Assembly (NCBI GenBank): GCA_038373865.1
Contig: JAXGGA010004482.1
Coordinates: 23,890 to 87,889 of the forward strand
Length of the DNA: 64,000 bases
Source of the DNA: Uloborus plumipes
Taxonomy: Eukaryota; Arthropoda; Arachnida; Araneae; Uloboridae
Direction of reading: 5' to 3'
This document shows positions 12,201 through 24,200 of this stretch, in pieces. Position 1 is the first letter of the stretch. The number at the start of each line of letters is the position of its first letter. The notes under the pieces were generated by a model. That model saw only the letters and a list, made by a program, of their open reading frames with translations. It was not told the DNA's origin and searched no databases. A program made the translations under genes and the position numbers.

Positions 12201-15200
12201 CTTGCTGGAGAGGGGCGCACTTAAGTCTATGTACGCTACTGCCTCTATGTTTCATCTGTTGATGTTAACACATAGTTCATTATGTGCTAAACTACCTTCT
12301 CCATTCCCCTGGCTTCCTCTTGGCGTATTTCGAGATAACTAGCAGCAGACCGGGCTTTTAAAAGTGTTCTAGGGAAAATATAAAAGGGGGAAAAGGACAG
12401 TGGTTGGTTACGCGGACAGTTTTGAAAGCTTTTATGGCAGAAATGAGTTAGCTAAAGTAACGCCCCACTCAGCTACTTCCTAAGAGATAACGCTTCCTGG
12501 GGCGCCCCAATGAGAAGGCACGGAAGGTCGCTGCAACCACCCGAAACCATTCCTTATTCGACAAATTTTGTCTGACTGCTCGGCAAATTTTGTTGGAAAT
12601 TACATTCTGTCGTAAATTGGCAACACGGTTTTCTTTAACAGTATGCAAATTTCTGCATCACTTAAAAGCATATATATAGTCGACTAGTATGTTTTGGCTT
12701 CGACGATGTTGTTGTAAGTTGGACGTTATGTTATTTTTGTAAATAAGTTTGTTTTAATTCTAGCATATAAAATAAAATGCATCTATTGTTTTATTTATAT
12801 TATTGCTACATCATTGAATTACACGGACACTGCTTTAACTCTGCTAAACATTTGAACATGGTTACGGGCCTTGTTCATGCAATAAAAGGTCCGGTAGATT
12901 CAAATTGGTGTAGTATTTGAATACGCTTGAAATATTCAAAAGTTGGAATGGCTCTTGTTCAAGAACTTTCTTTTACATTTCCGAAGTTATCGGATTACAA
13001 CTATGCATCTTGGAAACTCGATATAAAATGTGTTTTGATTGACAGAAATTGCTGGGAATTTGTTTCAAGCCATGAAGAGCTGAAATGTGATGAAGCTGCA
13101 TCTGAAAGAGATAGAAAAGACTTTGAATGGCGTAAACGAAGGGCGTATACGACCATATATCAAGCTGTGGAAAGGAAATTCCAGATTCTAATTGCTCAAA
13201 CTGAAAGCGGAAAAGAAGCATGGGACATTCTGAAGCTCAATTTTGAACCAACTTCGCGTGCTCGTTTAGCTGGATTACTAGATGAGTTCTTCGAACTTAA
13301 ATTAAACCCACAAGAAGAAACTGTAGGTTTATTTTGCAAGAAAATTGAAGAGAAAACTTTGCAAGTTAAAGACGCTGGTTTTGATATGCCGGAGTTGTTA
13401 GTGTGTTTCCAACTTATACGCCGGTTACCTGAAGAATATGAAAATCTAGTCCAAATGCTGTACAGATTAGATGATAAAGAATTTACGCTAGAGAACGTGT
13501 CAAGACAACTCATCACGGAGTACGGAAGAATTTGTTTGAAACTTAAAGACGAAGATAAGTTCATAGCTGACGCTTACGCTACTAGATGTAAATCGTCCGA
13601 CGAGAAACCAACTATGCCGAAGAAGAATTTTGGAAACAGAGCTCGATCAACTTCAAGCAGTGGAAGCGACCTGGATCCCCGAAGAAATTCGACTTCTCTC
13701 CGACCAAATTGTATGGGGCCGAAATTGAATTGCAGTTACTGCGGGAAGCCCAACCATACGGAGGAAAAATGTTTCAAAAAAGCCCGAGATCTCGAGAAAA
13801 AACAAGCTCTGCACTGTGAATCTACAAAACAGACTGAATTAGTTTTCAACACCTCTTCAAATGAAAGAAAAGTAGTGGAATTTTTGATTGACTCAGCAAG
13901 TACTTCACATTTTGCGAATGACAAAGAACTATTTACTACGTATAGAGACATTCCACATCAAAAAGTACTAATTGGTGATAAAGACAGTTCATCGGAAGTG
14001 CATGGAATTGGAGATATTGATCTAACGATTCAAGACACGAGAGGTAATATTGACATAATTTTAAAAAATGTTCTTTATGCACCAAATATGAGGAGAAATT
14101 TAATTGGTGGGGCTAATGTAGACATTGCAGGTTGTAAAATTCTATGGGGAAATGATAAAATGGTTGTACATGATAAATTTGATAAATATCTTTTTACGGT
14201 ACCCCGTATAAATAAATTGTATATAGTAAAAGGTTACGTTACAAACTGTAAAAATTATGCCTTTTCAGTCAGTTTAAGTCCGGAAATTATTCATCGTAGA
14301 TTCTGTCATGTCAATTTACCTTTATTAATTAAAATGAGCAAAAACAATTGCGTTAAGGGAATTGAAAATATAAATTGTAAAAATGTAAATAAAATATGTG
14401 AAACGTGTGCTATTGCAAAATCTGAAAGAACCTCATTTAAGAGAGGATACCAGTATAGACGTAAGTCAAATGAAGTTCTAGACAGGGTATACATGGATTT
14501 GTGGGGTCCTTCTCCTGTTGATTCATTTGCAGGAGGTAAATATTTTTTGTCAATTGTTGATGACTATTCCAGAAAAACTGAAGTATTTATCATTAAAGAT
14601 AAAACTGAAGTCTTTGAATGTTTTAAAAAGTTTTTAGTGAAAGCGGAGAGACAGACGGGTAAAAAACTGAAATGCGTTCGAACGGATAATGGTCTTGAAT
14701 TTACGCATAAAGAATTCGAGAAATTTTTAACTGAGTTAGGAATAAGAATTGAAAGGTCTTCAATTTATACCCCAGAACAAGTAGGAGTTGCAGAGAATTT
14801 CAATAAAGTAGCTATGAATGCAGTTCGAGCAATGCTACAGGATAGTGGATTAAAACCTCAATTTTGGGGGGAAGCTCTTTTAATGTATGTTCACACAAAA
14901 AATAGAACGGAACACAGTTTAACAGAAGGTCTAACGCCACAAGAAATATGGACAGGATTCAAACCTTCGACAAGGCACTTTAGAATTTTTGGCTCGTTAG
15001 CATTTGTTCATTTGCCTAAAGTTAAACGAAATAAACTTCAGCCTAGGGCTTTGATAGGAATTTTAGTTGGATACGCAAATAACACTAAAGGATATAGGAT
15101 TTACGTTCCAAAAGAAAGACGAATTGTAGAAACTATACATGTGCGTATAGATGAAAGCAGAAACGGTGTAAAAGCATTATTCGGGAAAAATAATGGTTAT

Positions 15201-18200
15201 AAATACACTAATTTAAGTTTTGATGAATGCCCAACTGAACAGAATTTTAAAAACGCAACGCTAGATCTAAATCATGAAATTCCGGGTAGGAGCTTAAGTG
15301 ACGATGAAGAAGAAAAATCTCAGGAAAGTAAAATCTTAAGTTCTGTAAATATTTCAGAATGGAAACGCGTCGAAAAACCGCGAACAAAAAGCACAAGAAT
15401 TGATGTTTATTATTATACTCCAGTTACAAACGTACGTCTAAGGTCTTTAAATGACGTAAAAAAGTACTGTAAGAAAAATAAAATAGCTTTTGAACCCAAT
15501 AAGTTTGATTTCATTCCGAAAACAAAACATCCTAACGCGGAAAATATAAAAGAAACTTCGAGTGATTCTGACCTTGATTTGAATGAAATTTTTCAAAATG
15601 AAATTTATAATGTTGAAATCCCTAGATCATTTGAGGATGTAAAAAATAGTCCAGATAAAGGGAAATGGGATGTCGCAATGAAGCAGGAAATAGACACAAT
15701 GTACAAAAGAAGGGTTTGGCGGTTGGTAGATCCTCCAAAAAATGCCACAATATTAGGTAGTAGATGGGTTTATAATATAAAAAATACTGAGAAAAATGGT
15801 AGAAGGTATAAAGCGAGACTTTGTGCAAAAGGTTATGAAATGAAACAGGGAATCCGTTATCAGGATATATTTTCACCTGTCATTAACTTTTCTATCATAA
15901 AATTAATGTTCATTTTATTGGTATCTATGTTAAAATGGCATCATGTGCAATTAGATGTGAAATCAGCCTATTTATATGGAACTTTAAAAGAAACTATCTT
16001 TATGCGACAGCCGCCTGGTTTCATAGTTAAAGGTGCTGAAAATAAAGTTTGCCTGTTAGAAAAATCTATTTATGGTTTAAAACAAAGTGGACGGGAATGG
16101 AATTCGGAATTGGATAGTATTTTACGTAATGTTGGTTTTCATAAGTTAAAATGGTGTAACTGTTTGTATAAAATGCAAGAAAATGCTGTTTTAGTGGTAT
16201 ATGTAGATGATTTTGTGCTATTTGCTAAAGATGAAAAAATACTGAAATTAGTAACTAAAAGGTTAAAGAACAGTTTAGAAATTACTGAAATACCCAGTGG
16301 CAGAAAATTTTGTAGCTGTCTGCGACAAACTTTGACAATTTTATTATCTGTCTGCAAATTTTGAGTGAAATTTTAATATACTAGTCATATATTAAACAAG
16401 TATAATTTAATAATAACTATAATTTGTAGCACTTTATCTAAAATATTGTAAGCATCATGTATTCTTTTTCATTTTGTTTTTTACTTTTGATGTTAGGAGT
16501 GTGTAACATGGGGTCCGTAAGTTGTGACCTGTTGAGCATGTCACTCAAAAAAGAAAAAGGAAAAGATGAAATTCTGATAAAAGATTTCAAAAAGAAAGGC
16601 TTCTAAAAACTTCTCTTACTTTTTTCACAGGAAAAAACAAGATTGGTACAAAATTATAAAAAAGTTTAAACTTTAATTTTTAATAATGGGGGGGGGGGGG
16701 GGTACCATAGGTTTGCATCCTTATCACTTATCCAGGTTATGAAACTCATTGTTTCAGTTTATAATGATTTTTTTTCTATGTTCCATTAGCTATTTCATTA
16801 ATCTTCTAAAATTCTATTTGGATATCTTTAGCTCTTTCTGAGGTTTTAATTTTTTATTTCATTTTTTTTCGCAAGAGCTGTTGCATTAATGACATGGTTC
16901 AAGACAAGACATTTTTAACTGTGGTCATTTTAATGAAATCAAAAAGATTTTTTTATTAAAATGTTCAGAATAATTTTGAAATTAAGACAAAAATGCATTG
17001 ATCTGTTTTTGCAGGTATTATCAGGTCACAAACTTGAATTTTATAAATATTTTTAAAAAAAAGGGTAGACTTTAAATTAGGACATAGGAAGGGCACTACC
17101 AGTGATCAAACTATTGATTTTTTTTTAATGATCCATTGAGCATAAACTAATTTTTTTTTTTTTTAAAAAAACGGCGTTTTTTTTTTTTTTCTTCTTGACT
17201 TTCTGTGTTTTAAAAGTCACAAAAAAGACTAAAATTACTATGTGCAAAAAGATCGGTGGTGGTGGGGGGGTGACCTATAAATTTGGCAAAAATTCACTTT
17301 ACACCAAATATAGAGAAGCCAATTTTCTGAGCATGAATCCAAAAAAAAAAAACTTTGTTAATAAAGCACCGATTGATTAAAATCGGAGGGGGGGGGGAGC
17401 AGATGCGATGCAAATGAATGGGAAATAAAATACAGCTTTATCTTAAACAAAAATATAACAGTAGTAAAATATAATATGCCTGCTCTGAAGTTTGAAAAAG
17501 CAAAGTCAAGTTTCGGGCGCCATGTTTGCCCACGGTACAAAGAAAACTTGCAATTTTTTTTTCATAGAAAAACGGACAAAAATCGAAAGAGGGAGGATAG
17601 ATATCACGTAAATGAATGAAAAATAAAATGTAGCCGTATCTCAAGTAAAAAATAACCCCAGTGAAATAAAACGCAGCTGCTCTAACGAGCAAAAAAGCGA
17701 AGAAAAGTTTCGGGCGCCATGTTTGGCCACAGCAGAGATTTTTTTTTTTTCCCCGTAACACTTTTTTTTCCCCCAGCGGCTAAATGGGGAGGGAAAAAAA
17801 GCCCCTAAGTCAAAGCATGCTCAAGAGGGGAAAAAAATTGGCCGAAAGTTGCGGACAACTTTTCTAAGTTGTTTTTATTAGTGCATACAAAAACTGTCTG
17901 CAAGAGGGTTTCACAGGCGGCGACGATGTCGCCGTGTCGCGGTGTTTCTGCCACTGGGCTGAAATAGGTGTGATGAAATATTTGCTTGGTGTTAATTTTG
18001 AGAACATTAATAATTCAATATTTCTTCATCAAAAAACTTACATTGAAAAATTAGAATTAAAATTTAAAGATTTGCCTAAGAGTTACGTTAAACTACCTTT
18101 TAAAACTGGTTATGTTTTACCAAGTAAAGTTAACGAAAATGAAATAGTAGAAAATGAAATCATGAAAAAATTTCCATACCGAACGTTGATTGGATGTTTG

Positions 18201-21200
18201 TCATTTTTGGCTTCTAGATCGAGGCCAGACATTAGTTTTTCCGTAAATGTAATGTCACAATTTTGTAATGGATATACTTATCAACACTGGTTATTAGTAG
18301 TAGATATTTTGAATTATGTTTTTGCTACTAAAACTTATAAAATTAATCTTTCTAATGTAGACTCATTAAATTTGTGTGCATATTCGGATGCTAATTGGGG
18401 GTGTCATTTAACTAAAAGACATTCAAGTAGTGGCTATATGATTTATTTTTGTAATGTTCCGTTTGCTTGGAAATCGGCAAAGCAAAAATGCATAGCACTC
18501 AGTTCCATGGAGTCAGAATTTATTTCCTTGACTGAAAGTGTAAAAGAATTAACTTGGTTCTCCAGAATTTTAAATGAACTTAATTTATGTGGTATAATTA
18601 AACCTATTCAGTATTGTGATAATGAGTCTGCAATCTATTTTTCGAAAAACAGTCAAGAAAATTTTAAAACTAAACATATTGATATAAGGTGTCAATTCAT
18701 TAGACAAATGATTAATGAAAATATTTTTGATTTGAAATTTGGTGAACTCTAAAAGTAATAGAGCGGACTTTTTGACAAAACCTCTTTTGTATGTGAAATT
18801 TCAAAATGCTATTGGTAAGATTTTTGAATAATTGTTTTCTGTTAAAAAAAAAATACATTTACGACAGATGGGGCCGCTTGTTGGAAATTACATTCTGTCG
18901 TAAATTGGCAACACGGTTTTCTTTAACAGTATGCAAATTTCTGCATCACTTAAAAGCATATATATAGTCGACTAGTATGTTTTGGCTTCGACGATGTTGT
19001 TGTAAGTTGGACGTTATGTTATTTTTGTAAATAAGTTTGTTTTAATTCTAGCATATAAAATAAAATGCATCTATTGTTTTATTTATATTATTGCTACATC
19101 ATTGAATTACACGGACACTGCTTTAACTCTGCTAAACATTTGAACAAATTTGAAGACATAATTGTAATACTGCAATTATAAAATGTCCGAGTGCCCCTTT
19201 TCATCAGATGTACTTATGTGCGCATCATACCGTATTTTATCATTCTGCAATATTTGAGTTCTATTCGACAAATTCATAATTCCCTCTTTTCCATCAATCT
19301 CCCAATAATCTCATGCGCCATCACCCACGCAGCCCCGGCTGGGCGGGAGGGGGCGATCGCATGAGGTTTGAGGGCACACGATCCAGGAAAATCGCCCTAT
19401 GATTTTTTTATTTTTTTTTTTTTTGTTTAATAAGGGGGTGGGGGACAAATCGTCTGAAGATTTTCGTAATTAAAGGTTGAAAAGCGCGATTTCAGACCCA
19501 TGTGTGTTTCACATATAATTATGTTCCTGCATAAAAGGAGGAGGGTATGACCCCTTATCACCCCATCCTTGACAACGTCGCAGTCCAGGGTCCAGATGGG
19601 GGGTAAAGGCCCCCCCCCCCGAAATCCAACATGTTTTGTGATGCAAAACAGAAAAAAATTCTCCCTTTTTTTAAATTTCAAATGGCAGAAAAAAAAGAAT
19701 GAAGCTTTTCTTCTAAATTTTGTAACTATTTGTTTACTGAAGTTTTTCCACTAATTTTGTAAAAAAAAGTTTGATAGTTCAAATTCTCATCAGCTGTAAA
19801 CATACTTGTAAACAAGGCTCTTATTACACTTTCTGCTCTCTTTCCCAAATTAATGCAAGCTACTTGACAGTTTGGTCGGCAGGCACTCTCCTATAAAACT
19901 TACGCCACTCAAAATTCTACCCCACTGGGGCCCTACCTTCTGATTAGACTGAGATTGCTTCTTGGCAGCCCTGATTCAATCAGGATGGTATTTTGTTGGT
20001 TCCCTATTTTAAGCTTTTGTTGCCCTCGAGGGATTTTAAGCTAAACATGGCTCTAATCAACAAAAAACCACACGAAAACGAATACGTTCACAGACCCTCC
20101 ACTTTATTGGGGCCCCCTTAATCCTAGAAAAATTATACTTCAAAAAAGTGTTTTATACAAATGCTTGAAAATATTTTGTTAAATGTAGCTGTAAACCTTG
20201 AATTTTAAAGTTTCTATCATAAATGGGGAGGGGAGGGGGTGGTATATCAAGTTGCCCGGAATTCCGCTCCTTGGTTTAAAAAAAAAAATCCTCTGCGAAA
20301 TGCAAAAATCATGTTCCAGCATTTTTTGTAGCACATTTCCCAAATTAATTTTATAAATTTATTAAACATCGAATTTAGTATAAATCAGTGAGAAACCGCC
20401 CCTAAGCAAGGGCTAAGACAGAAACATGCAAAATGCCTTAGCCCTTGCTTAGTAGGGTGGGGCGAAAAATAAAAAGTTTTTCAGATCAACTTCTAATAGT
20501 TGCCAAAAGTTGTCTTTGGTAATAGTTAGCTCTTGTGCAAAATTTGAGAAAAATCGGTTAATATCTTCAGGGGGCGCTGCGATCGTAAAGTTTTACCATA
20601 GCTTTTATCGGGATTTTATGGTTAAAATATGAAAAACAATGCCGTTAGCTAATCTCATTGCATTTGTTTTTCATGAGATATATTCATGCATTCAAAGCAT
20701 ATGAAATAACTCACAAAAACTTATTTTATATGATATATTTATATTTCAAGCATTTAAAAAGAAACAAAAACGTGAAAAAAAGTGATTTTTTTAAAATATA
20801 AATATATCATATAAAATAATGTTTGTGAGTCATTTCATATGCTTTTAATGCATAAAAACATCTTTTGAGTAAAAAAACGCAAAGAGACTAGCTAAAGGCA
20901 TTCTTTTTGATATTTCGACCATAAAATCCATAACAAAGCTATGGTAAAACTTTGCGATCGCAGCGCCCCCTGAAGATATTAACCGATTTTTCTCAAATTT
21001 TGCACAAAAGCTAACTATCACCAAAAACAACTTTTGGCAACTATTAGAAGTTGATCTGAAAAACTTTTTATTTTTCGCCCCACCCTATTGCTTAGGGGCA
21101 GTTACTTACTGATTTATACCCGAGCTCTGCCTTAAAATTTTAGAGTTGTACCGTTCCCATGTGCGGTTACTCGCTGGTATTCTAATTTCACATTAGCTAC

Positions 21201-24200
21201 CAGTTTTTTTTTTGGCTCTGTTTGCTCTATAAGAGGATTTTTGCCTCCAACTCGTTCACTTTCGTATTCCGTGCTGATGAGGGCATAATAAGCCCAAAAC
21301 TGCAGTCCATGGATCGAAATGAACGAGTTGGCGGTGTTTTGCATCCAATTTAGTATTTTGGAAGTTCCTTTGCAACTGCATCCTTTATTAATATGTTAAG
21401 CACGAGAAAAAATATTACACTACCTTTATTCTTTCTCGTTTTCTGCAGTACTTCTGATAGAAAAAGAAATTGTCGTTTGAAGAAATATTTTTTAATATCT
21501 GTTTTTAACTTAAAACATGTGTGTCTTTCAAAGTTTTAACAATTTCGTAAGACTGTCCGATCAACTATTAAAACGTCAGAGACTGGAAAGTGCAAATGAA
21601 ATACTTTAAATAACTTTACCTGTTCCAGAGTCTGTCAAAATCATTAAATACCTTTTTCAAACACCTTAAAAAGTACTTCAGTTGTATTTCTTATTAAAAA
21701 AACAAACTATGAATTAACTGAATGGCTAGAGTATTATTCTCTCGTTAATTATTTTTTAAATCTCTACACTATTTCTTTTAAAGGATTTTATGTGTTTTAT
21801 ACTATCGGTCATTTTATATTAAGTGCTGTGTCTGTCGGTGAGTCGGGAATTGATTAAAAACTATTTTGTAACTATACTGAACACCGATGTAAGCAAGTGA
21901 TGATATGTTAATCTTTTTTCCTCTCTCAGTCTTCCTCTCTGTCGATTAATGTCAATCGTTTGTTATACACCTCATATTCAAAATATTAGAATAATTGAGA
22001 AAAAGTGATAAAATGGAAATAATGTTCCATTTATTTATTTATTATACTAAATTATTGCAATTAAATTGCTTATAAATGAAATCTGGAATGCTTATATAAT
22101 ATTTTAACGTAAACAATATGTAAAATAATAATAAATTAGATATTGCAATAGACTTCTGAAAAAAATCAACATATTAGAATAAAGTTAACATTAGTTCAAA
22201 ATATTAGAATATTTTATTTTATGCAAAATATTATTGTATGAATATGAAGTAAATGGCAGTTAATACTTTGTAGCATCCCCTTAAGCTCTGACAACACCGC
22301 TCAATCGATTTGAAATGCTACAAACAAGTTATTTACAAACATTTCGATCAATATTAGACTAAATAGACTTTATACGTGCCACTGTTTTACGTATCAGTTT
22401 TATTTGAGGGAAGATTTTCTCAGAGTTTTTTCTTCATTATATGCCACAAGGTTTCGATGGGATTAAGGTCTGGTGACTTTAGTGGCCAAGGAAGTACCTT
22501 AATGTTGCCCTGATTGAACCAATTCTTAGTCGACACTGATGTCTGAGATGAAGCTAAATCTCGTTGAAAGATGAAATCATCTTCAAACAAATCTTCTGAC
22601 AAAGGAGTCATGTAATATTCCAATATTTCTTGATATATCTCAGAGTTAACCTTTTCGTAGACGATGCATAACTTTCTAGGTCCTTTTGCGCTCATGCAAC
22701 CCCAAGTCATCTCACTAGCCACACTAGCAGCAAATTTCACCCAGCGTTTAAGACATTCCTTATCAAATGCTTCTTACTGCATTCTCCAAACTCCAATACC
22801 TTGATGACCATATGAAACACAAAGCATACTTTTATCACTCAATAACACTTTTTTCCAATCGTCTTCGATCCATAAACGTCTTGGTTTACACCGATTCAAT
22901 CTTGTACGTTTTTGTTTTACAATCATAAGAGGTTTTGTTTTCGGTACGCGCGATTCAAACTTAAATTTATGAAGACGTCTTAATGTTGTCGACATACAAA
23001 CTTCAATTCCTCCATCTTTCCATTTTCGGTGCAAGAATGGTGCACTTTTGAAACGGTTTTTCTTTACAATACCTTTCAGTTTCTTCTCATCTCTAGCAGA
23101 TGATTTTGGTTTTCGACCGCCATTTTGGCGATTAATTTGAAAATTTCCATTTTTCAAATACTGCGTTAGTATATTGCTACCGCTTGATTGCGAACGGCAT
23201 AAACAATTTGCAATATCACATTGATTTTTACTGTGCCGGTACAAATCCACTGTACACAGTTTAATCGATTCAGGAATATCCCTCACACGACCTATTTCAA
23301 GATCAAAAATCAAACAAACTGCAAAGAGATTTCTAATTTTAAATAAAATCGTCTGCATTTTATCAATGATGCCACCCGTTATGAATTAGTGATGATGAAA
23401 TAAGAAATAATGTGAAATATTCTAATATTTTGAACCACTTGTTAAAATATTCTAATATTTTAAAATTTAAAAATATTTTTTTTTCTATTCATCTCTTCAA
23501 ATATGATATTGATTTCAAGATAATAAATAAGTTTAACCTACAATAAGTCTTAAATAAAATCGTCGTTTGCATAGTTGCATTTAAAGACGTTGCATTACCA
23601 AAAGAGATATTCAATTTGTAAAAAAAATGTCATTGTTCTAATATTTTGAATATGAGGTGCAGTGGTGTATCCAGGGGGGGGGGGGTGCCAACAGGGCCGG
23701 CCTTAGCAAATGCGGGGCCCGATTGGAAAACTCTGCCGGGGCCTCTTTTAAAACTCTTTTTAAAATAAAAACTTTTTGTTTCGCTATTTTTTTACAAAAA
23801 AAAAAAAATAATAATAAATCAATAGCTTGCTAAAACAAGCCATTACAGACTAACTTTTCTTTCTATTTTATGCACCTTCCCTGACCCTTTCGTTGATGAT
23901 GAAAAGACTACTTAGATAACCGTTTCATATATCCGAAAAAGCATGTTGCATTTTTGATTATATTCCCAAGAACTAAGTTGTACTAGTGGCAGGCAAATAG
24001 TGGGGTATATATGTTTAAATTTTGGAGAGGGCTAATGGGACCAAGCTTAGAATAATAATTTAGAGGATGGCAGGGTGGAGCGCTCTTCTACACGTTTTTC
24101 CTCGTTGAATTTTTAAACTGCAATTCTAAACAATCTTCGGTAATGTCAGAGGAATGGGCGAGAAATTCAGGCTCAAATTCAGACTTTCCTTTCTAAATAT

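Larger units (their letters stand above)
12591..19146 (+). mobile_element. Ty1/copia retrotransposon, complete but interrupted
   Basis: Two 268-bp LTRs, identical by eye, start TGTTGG and end GAACA, and are flanked by the 5-bp duplication AATTT (12586-12590 and 19147-19151). The order is LTR, primer site, one Gag-Pol reading frame (protease, integrase, reverse transcriptase, RNase H: copia order), purine-rich tract, LTR. The only visible damage is a 1666-bp DNA transposon at 16293-17958 between the reverse transcriptase and RNase H regions. Identical LTRs mean a recent insertion. Confidence 0.95.

Noticed and set aside
13196..13564. 122-codon minus-strand frame opposite copia gag
   Set aside because: It is antisense to the clearly coding Gag frame, with no domain; a shadow of the real frame.
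17438..17761. 107-codon minus-strand frame with internal repetition
   Set aside because: The repeated residues come from the two-copy tandem DNA repeat inside the transposon in copia; there is no protein family signal.
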